From Ianthella basta (lineage: Eukaryota > Porifera > Demospongiae > Verongiida > Ianthellidae): a stretch of DNA of 64,000 nucleotides. A model generated the notes under the pieces. That model was not told where the DNA came from and did no database searches. It worked only from the letters and a program-made list of their open reading frames with translations. Location: assembly GCA_964019415.1 (NCBI GenBank), contig OZ025878.1, positions 8,005,995 to 8,069,994 of the forward strand. The letters are read 5' to 3'. How positions within the stretch are numbered: position 1 is the stretch's first letter; each line of letters opens with the position of its first letter. Position numbers and translations under genes: made by a program. Below are positions 56,501 to 64,000 of the stretch, one piece after another.

Positions 56501-59500
56501 GCATACTCACTGTCATCATTCTCTATGATGATGCATGTTTGGTTCGGACTACCAAGCCCCACTCCCACACTGTCCAAGGGCAGCATCAGGTTCACCACAA
56601 ACTTCTCGTCCAGTTCCACAACACTGTCATCACGAATGCTTACGTTGAAGCACGTCATGCTGTCACTGCTGCCCAACTCCACCATGTGGGTCTCCTCCTC
56701 AAAGTCCACATCCGCTACAGACCAACAATAGAGACATACACTATGTGTTGCCATGGCAACATGACATCAGCATGCACTCCTACCAGATGCCACTAAGTGT
56801 TCGTTGAGCTCTGGAAAGGTGAGAGTATTGCCACTGACTGCACCGCTGTACACATGGCCGCTGCCTGAGAAGGTGTCAGGGTGCCCCTCTGATGTGATCT
56901 CCTGTGGCACTCCCAACACAGCTATGGTGCTGTTCCTCTGCCCCTCACGGCAGACACACACCTCCACCAGCCCCGCCCTCTCACGCACTGTGTAGGTTGC
57001 TTGGCAGAAGCTGAGAAGAACTGGAAGAGAACATATGGGAACAGATCAGGTTATGGAAGTCATTATCAGTATTGGAGTGCTCCAAACCCATTATGCAGTG
57101 TGGTGATGACACTCCCCCACGGACCACCTGGTGTCCTAGTCCACTCAAAGCGACCTCTCTCCCACCAGCATACCGTCATTATCCACAATGGTGACTGTTG
57201 GCTGTGTTGGCGGTACCACCTCAACTGACGCTGCTTCTTCGCCAACCACTACAGCCGTAAGTGTGAAGTTCTCATTGCCCTCCAACAGACTGTCATCGAC
57301 AATGATAATGGCTGCTGCAGTAGACGTGTTGTCTCCAACACCAAACATGGCAATGCTGTCATTGAGTCCAATGTAGTCGGTGAGAGCTGCAGGAGGGAAG
57401 GAGAAAGGGAGGAGGGAAGGAGAAAGGGAGGAGGAGGGAAGGAGAAAGGGAAGGAGTGGACTGTGCTCACTGCCTCCAACAGTGAGGGTGAGACTCACTG
57501 TTGGCTGTTCCAGGAAGAGGCACTAATGAGATGCTGATGGGCCGGGTCACCCGCCCTTTGACTACTTCAAATGTGACAAACAGTGCCCCGTCCGACTCCC
57601 CTACAGTGTACTCCTCCTGGGTGAACTGGATGGAGACAGCTAAGGGCAGCAGAAGCAAGGCATGGTGAGATGAGCCGGCCGCCTCCCAGCACAGGACGCG
57701 GTGGAAGGCATCACTTACTGTCATCATCCAGGATGACAAGACGGAGCTCTGGGACACCGCCCCTCACTCCACCACTGGATGCTGCCACCTCTGGGATAGT
57801 CATAGTAAGAAGGAATGTCTCTTCCCTTTCCACTTCAGAATCATCCACAATTTGAACTAGGAATGGGTCTGACTCCAACTGGCCAGGCCTGAATGTAGCC
57901 GTGTTGGTGAGGAGTATATAGTCTGCCCCAGCTAAGGGGGCGGGACCAGAAGTAATCAGTGACAACTAACCCTTGCTAACAGACGTATGCGACCCCTCAC
58001 CTGTGGCAGTCAAGTCGGCTGCAGAAATGATGACTGTCTGCTGGTCCTGGAATACTCTGTCCACAAACAAGTGAAGCTCCACTACACCCTGGTCCTCTGC
58101 CACTGTCAGGGATGTGGTGTTGAAGGAGACGGCAGACACTAGCAGGGAGGGAGGGAGGGGGGTGGCAGGTGTCAACACAAATTGGTATGTGGACAGAAAA
58201 AGGCAAGCAATGTCTTTGCAGGTCCTCTTACAATCGTCGTCCACAATGGTGACAGTGGATGATGGGTCCAGGGGTAAGATGGTGACGCCGTTCCTCCCGC
58301 TTACTGGAGGAATGGTGAATGCGACATTAAATGTCTCATTGTATTCAGAAGCATTGTCTTGTCTGAGTCGTACAGTGAATGGTGAGGAGAAACGGTCACC
58401 AGCTGTGAAATTGACAACCTGCTCCTTTTGGTGGTAGTCACTACTGCCTGTAGTGTGAATGGGGGAGGGGTGAGGGCGGGGCAGAGAGGGTGGGGCCTTA
58501 AGTTTAGACAGATAAGTGACTGCACTGTTGAACTCACTAGAAGCACTATTGTCACTGGTCCTCAAAACAGCGTTGAAGTCAAAAGTGTAGTTAGCAGGTA
58601 AGAGGACACCCGAGACATTGGTCACTGCCTCGAGGACTATCTCAAGTGAAGGCTGGCCCTCCCTCACCACAAACGGTGCAGAGTGGAAACGAACAATAAG
58701 CTCTGGCAGGTGGGGGGGGGGGGGGGGGGGTATGGAGAGAATAATTAATAAGTGAGACTACAGCTTCACAATCAAACTACAAAGTGACCAAGTGTATTGT
58801 TCACATCCACAATGGACACCTCCAGGGGCAGGACCTGATGTACAGCATGGTACGTAGCTGTTACACACACTCCACATACACAGTGCCCAACACACGTACA
58901 GTGGCTGGGAGTGTTCTGTGCTCAGCCAATGCCCTCCAGCGAACGTACAATGTACGTAGAGTGCAGCGCCCATCAGCAGCGAGGCAGGAAGGTGCGTACA
59001 CTGGTCTGCAGGCAGTTGAGCTCCACATGCCATAGGGGAGCACTCACCATTAATGTCCAAGATGCTGACAGTAGCTTGAGATGGAGTGACCTGTGAGACC
59101 ACCCGAGGCCTAGCTTCAGGCACTAGGGCAAAGTCCAGTCCAAAGTACTCAGTTCCCTCCACAGCCAAGTCTGCGTGCAGGTCAATGAAGAGTGTGGTGG
59201 AGACTGGACCGGTCACAGGGGTGAAGGTGACCACGCCCTGAGTGGCAGTCAACCTAGGGTTGGCGTAGTCATCACCTAATGGGGAAAGGGGAGTGGGCGA
59301 GGCAGCTTGTCACACCCACCACCACACCCATGGACCACACCCACTTGGCAGCATGCTACCACCTACCAATAGCAGCCTCGGTCCTCCTAAAGTGGACGTT
59401 GTCTGGGCCAAAACTGAAGGCAAAGATCTGAGCTTGGAATGCAGCGTCAAAGGTAGGACGAGCACGCAGCCTCACTCCAACGGGTTGGCCTTCTTGAGCA

Positions 59501-61093
59501 GTGTAGTTAGCAAACTCAAAGGACACTTGTAAAGCTGCGACAAACAAACAAACAAACAAACACAGTAACACTGGGTACCAGCACAGCTAGGCAAGGTATA
59601 GTGTGGTCCTAATTGCACAGAGTACTTCTCAGGAAGTGTCCAAATAAGGCATTCCGGAGTGCCCAGAGGCAGCGCCACATACAGAATGTGAGCAAACATG
59701 CACTGGCCACTGTGAGTGTGCTGACTTGCCCAACGCTACTAGACCACCAACTGACCATCATTGTCCAGGATCAGCACTGTGATGGTGTCCGGGTCCCGGA
59801 CCACAATCCCAGCCCCTCCAGCACTGGCCGGCTTCAACAGCACACATAAGAAAGACTCAGCACGCTCAGAGGTGACATCATCCATAATCAGCAACTCTGC
59901 CTCAGTGGATGTGCTGGCAGGTGTGTGGGTGTCTTCAAAGAGCAGAGACAGTCTGCCCTCACCAAAGTCCGTGCCAGCTGTACAAGAGAGAGATATGACT
60001 TCTGATCTCCAGCACACACAAATGCACACACACCACACACCACACACGCACACACACGCCGCACACCATGCTGCGACCGACCAACCTTCGGCCTCGACTG
60101 GCTCCACCTCCAGACAAGTCACAGACACACTGAACTGATTCTGATAGATGCCTTCAGCCGACAGCCTCAGCGCTATGTTCCCCTGTCCCTCTTGTGCTGT
60201 GAGTGCAGGTTGCTGAAAGAACACAGCGACAGCTACGAGAGAGGGGGGGAAGACAGTACTCACTGACATGGACCACAAGGACCCTCACCCCACATCCCAC
60301 TCACTGTCGTCATCTTCAATGGCCACTGTAAGGATGTCTGGGGAGCCTCCCTTGAGGCCCTCCCCTTGTCCGGGAGGAAGGTGGAAACTGACTTGAAATG
60401 TTTCTGTTCCTTCATAAACATCATCTGAATTGATTGTCACTCCATATTCTGAGGACACAGGGTCTCCTACAGTGAAGAACACCACTGGCTCCTGCGCAAC
60501 ATAGTCCTGGAAGTGGTCTGTGGAGAGAGAGGAGGGCGGCGAGGATGGAGGGCAGTGAGGATGGAGGGCAGACAGTTTGATGGAAAGGCTGTATAGATCA
60601 GCAATATGCTCCAGGGCCATCTTCTCCAACTCACTTGCGGTGATGTCAGTGAACACAAGGCTCACGGTGAAGTTTTGGTCAAACGCTCCCAGAGCAAGCA
60701 AACGAATCCCAAGAACAGTTCCATTTCCTTCACCAACAAACTCATGGGAGGTGTTGAAGCGAATGCTCACCATTGACGCTGTACAACAAGGAACACATAC
60801 ACACAAGCATACAACTGGCATATCTGTAGCCCAGACACACAGACACACGCACGCACGTACACCAGCCGCTGCACTCCCCACGAGTGGGAGGGCATGCTCG
60901 CCTGCATAGTACAGCTTACCTCAGTATGGCTTCTGACCCCTCCCCTCCTCCTCCCCTTCCCCCTCCCCGCCCCTCCCCCTTCCCTCTAGCACGCCCACCA
61001 CTCACCTTCTCCCACGCCGAGGCCCGCTGCTGCTAGCAGTGCCGTCGTCAGGAGCACCCTGGACGCGGCCGGCAGCCAACCTCCGCCACCCAT
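50552..61093 (-). CDS. Secreted Calx-beta repeat protein with VWFD-like and ITIH_C-like domains
   Basis: A multi-exon minus-strand gene. Exon 1 encodes a signal peptide (VLLTTALLAAAGLGVG; ATG at 61093, donor at about 61015). About 15 Calx-beta repeats follow, in paired half-domain exons ending at VAIEDDDSE (about 60305), LILDNDG (59757), VSILDING (59060), IVDDDCK (58230), VILDDDSK (57711), IVDNDG (57175), IIENDDSE (56510), VIDDDDAV (56010), IIGDNDG (55545), TTDSNDG (54925), IVDDDCE (54435), TILDDES (53785), IILDDDSE (53360), IRDNEG (52655) and VVILDP (52070). Next, about 52060-51600 reads GDIQCIARGSG, YSFVSSCEYELVSLC and LCGLCGDMLGSL, a VWFD-like domain. The end, 51462-50970 plus about 50885-50552, has ISDPLLTVPL, LCLEFHGLNNTFFNYISDEC, SHGVLG, FNSSTC and stop, the ITIH_C-like module. 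There is no TM segment. Probably a Ca2+-dependent matrix or adhesion protein. Boundaries of internal exons are approximate. Confidence 0.86.
53096..53312. repeat. G-rich intronic tract with poly-G run
   Basis: GGGACAGGGA-type units and a 13-15-base G run at about 53130. In transcript sense the C-rich tract ends at the acceptor GCTGCAG-CTATGAGACAG. G4 formation on the plus strand is conceivable. Confidence 0.8.
54300..54422. repeat. Pyrimidine tract (purine on gene strand)
   Basis: CTCCCCTCCCC repeats on the plus strand, in the intron after the exon ending IVDDDCE. On the gene strand the purines follow the donor. Confidence 0.8.
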
Positions 61094-61421
61094 CCCCCGC
61101 CGAGCCTGCGCACGGACGAATGCGGCAGCAGATGTAAGGCCACTTCTCACTCGCTAGTGGCTGGCCCGCCGCAGACGGGAGGCGCCCTCCTGCGTCCAAC
61201 GGCCTATCTTCACCTTGCACTGGCTCGACAGCTAGCTACGAAGGAGTCGCTGTAAACTCGAGCCCAATCAAGATCCTTCACGCATTTCCAAGGATATACG
61301 GATAGAACCTCCGTATACGCACATACATAGCTGTACGTGTGGCTGGTGCATATAAAATTATATCAAAACATATTAATAATGTTGTCCCACGCGTACAATT
61401 GCAAAGGATGTGTTCATTCGC
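61094..61421. other. 328-bp spacer between Calx-beta genes
   Basis: It holds the promoter and 5' UTR of the second Calx-beta gene and the 3' end of the third. No coding sequence recognised. It is GC-rich near 61100 and A/T-rich near 61350 (TATAAAATTATATC). Confidence 0.6.

Positions 61422-64000
<2,579 letters not shown>

Overview
The window is intron-rich animal nuclear DNA. It has GT-AG introns mostly of 60-400 bp, no operon-like or phage signals, dense microsatellites and minisatellites, and one 200-bp assembly gap (32741-32940). Large secreted Calx-beta proteins, an ITIH C-terminal module, a UFM1 protease, an insect-style aldehyde oxidase/xanthine dehydrogenase and Penelope-type hammerhead motifs together suggest a marine invertebrate. 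A sponge is my best guess, but the phylum cannot be proven from this sequence alone.

Left part (1-18 kb). GTF2H4, the p52 subunit of TFIIH, runs right to left from 15022 to beyond position 534, and its 3' exons lie off the window. I could join eight exons. Exons 4 and 5 are separated by a 12.2-kb intron (1722-13962). That intron holds long tandem arrays, an intronless arrestin-domain gene on the same strand (6911-8491) and an intronless two-membrane-segment protein gene on the opposite strand (11020-11637). GTF2H4 starts 48 bp from the divergent, intronless UFSP1 gene (15071-15733). A paralogue of the nested membrane protein lies at 16693-17352, and the two share a nearly identical 3' UTR.

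Right part (18-64 kb). Four genes lie head to tail on the minus strand. A giant secreted protein (18066-38721) carries a signal peptide, about 25 Calx-beta repeats and a C-terminal domain that I read as the inter-alpha-trypsin-inhibitor heavy-chain C-terminus (ITIH_C). A complete molybdo-flavoenzyme of the aldehyde oxidase/xanthine dehydrogenase family follows (39232-50425). A second Calx-beta protein (50552-61093) has about 15 repeats, a VWFD-like domain and ITIH_C. A third (61422 to beyond 64000) is cut by the window edge and has the same ending. The three paralogues look like a tandem family of calcium-binding extracellular matrix proteins. In all three the ITIH Asp-Pro site (DP of DPHF), which in ITIH proteins is cleaved and esterified to chondroitin sulfate, is kept as DP.

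The most unusual items are: the Calx-beta/ITIH_C architecture in triplicate; a foldback insertion in the oxidase gene with two hammerhead-ribozyme motifs head to head and a 13-bp target-site duplication; the gene-bearing 12-kb GTF2H4 intron; a nearly identical ~480-bp exon-intron-exon tract shared by paralogues 43 kb apart; and the way each large intron carries its own private minisatellite or an expanded pyrimidine tract next to a splice site.
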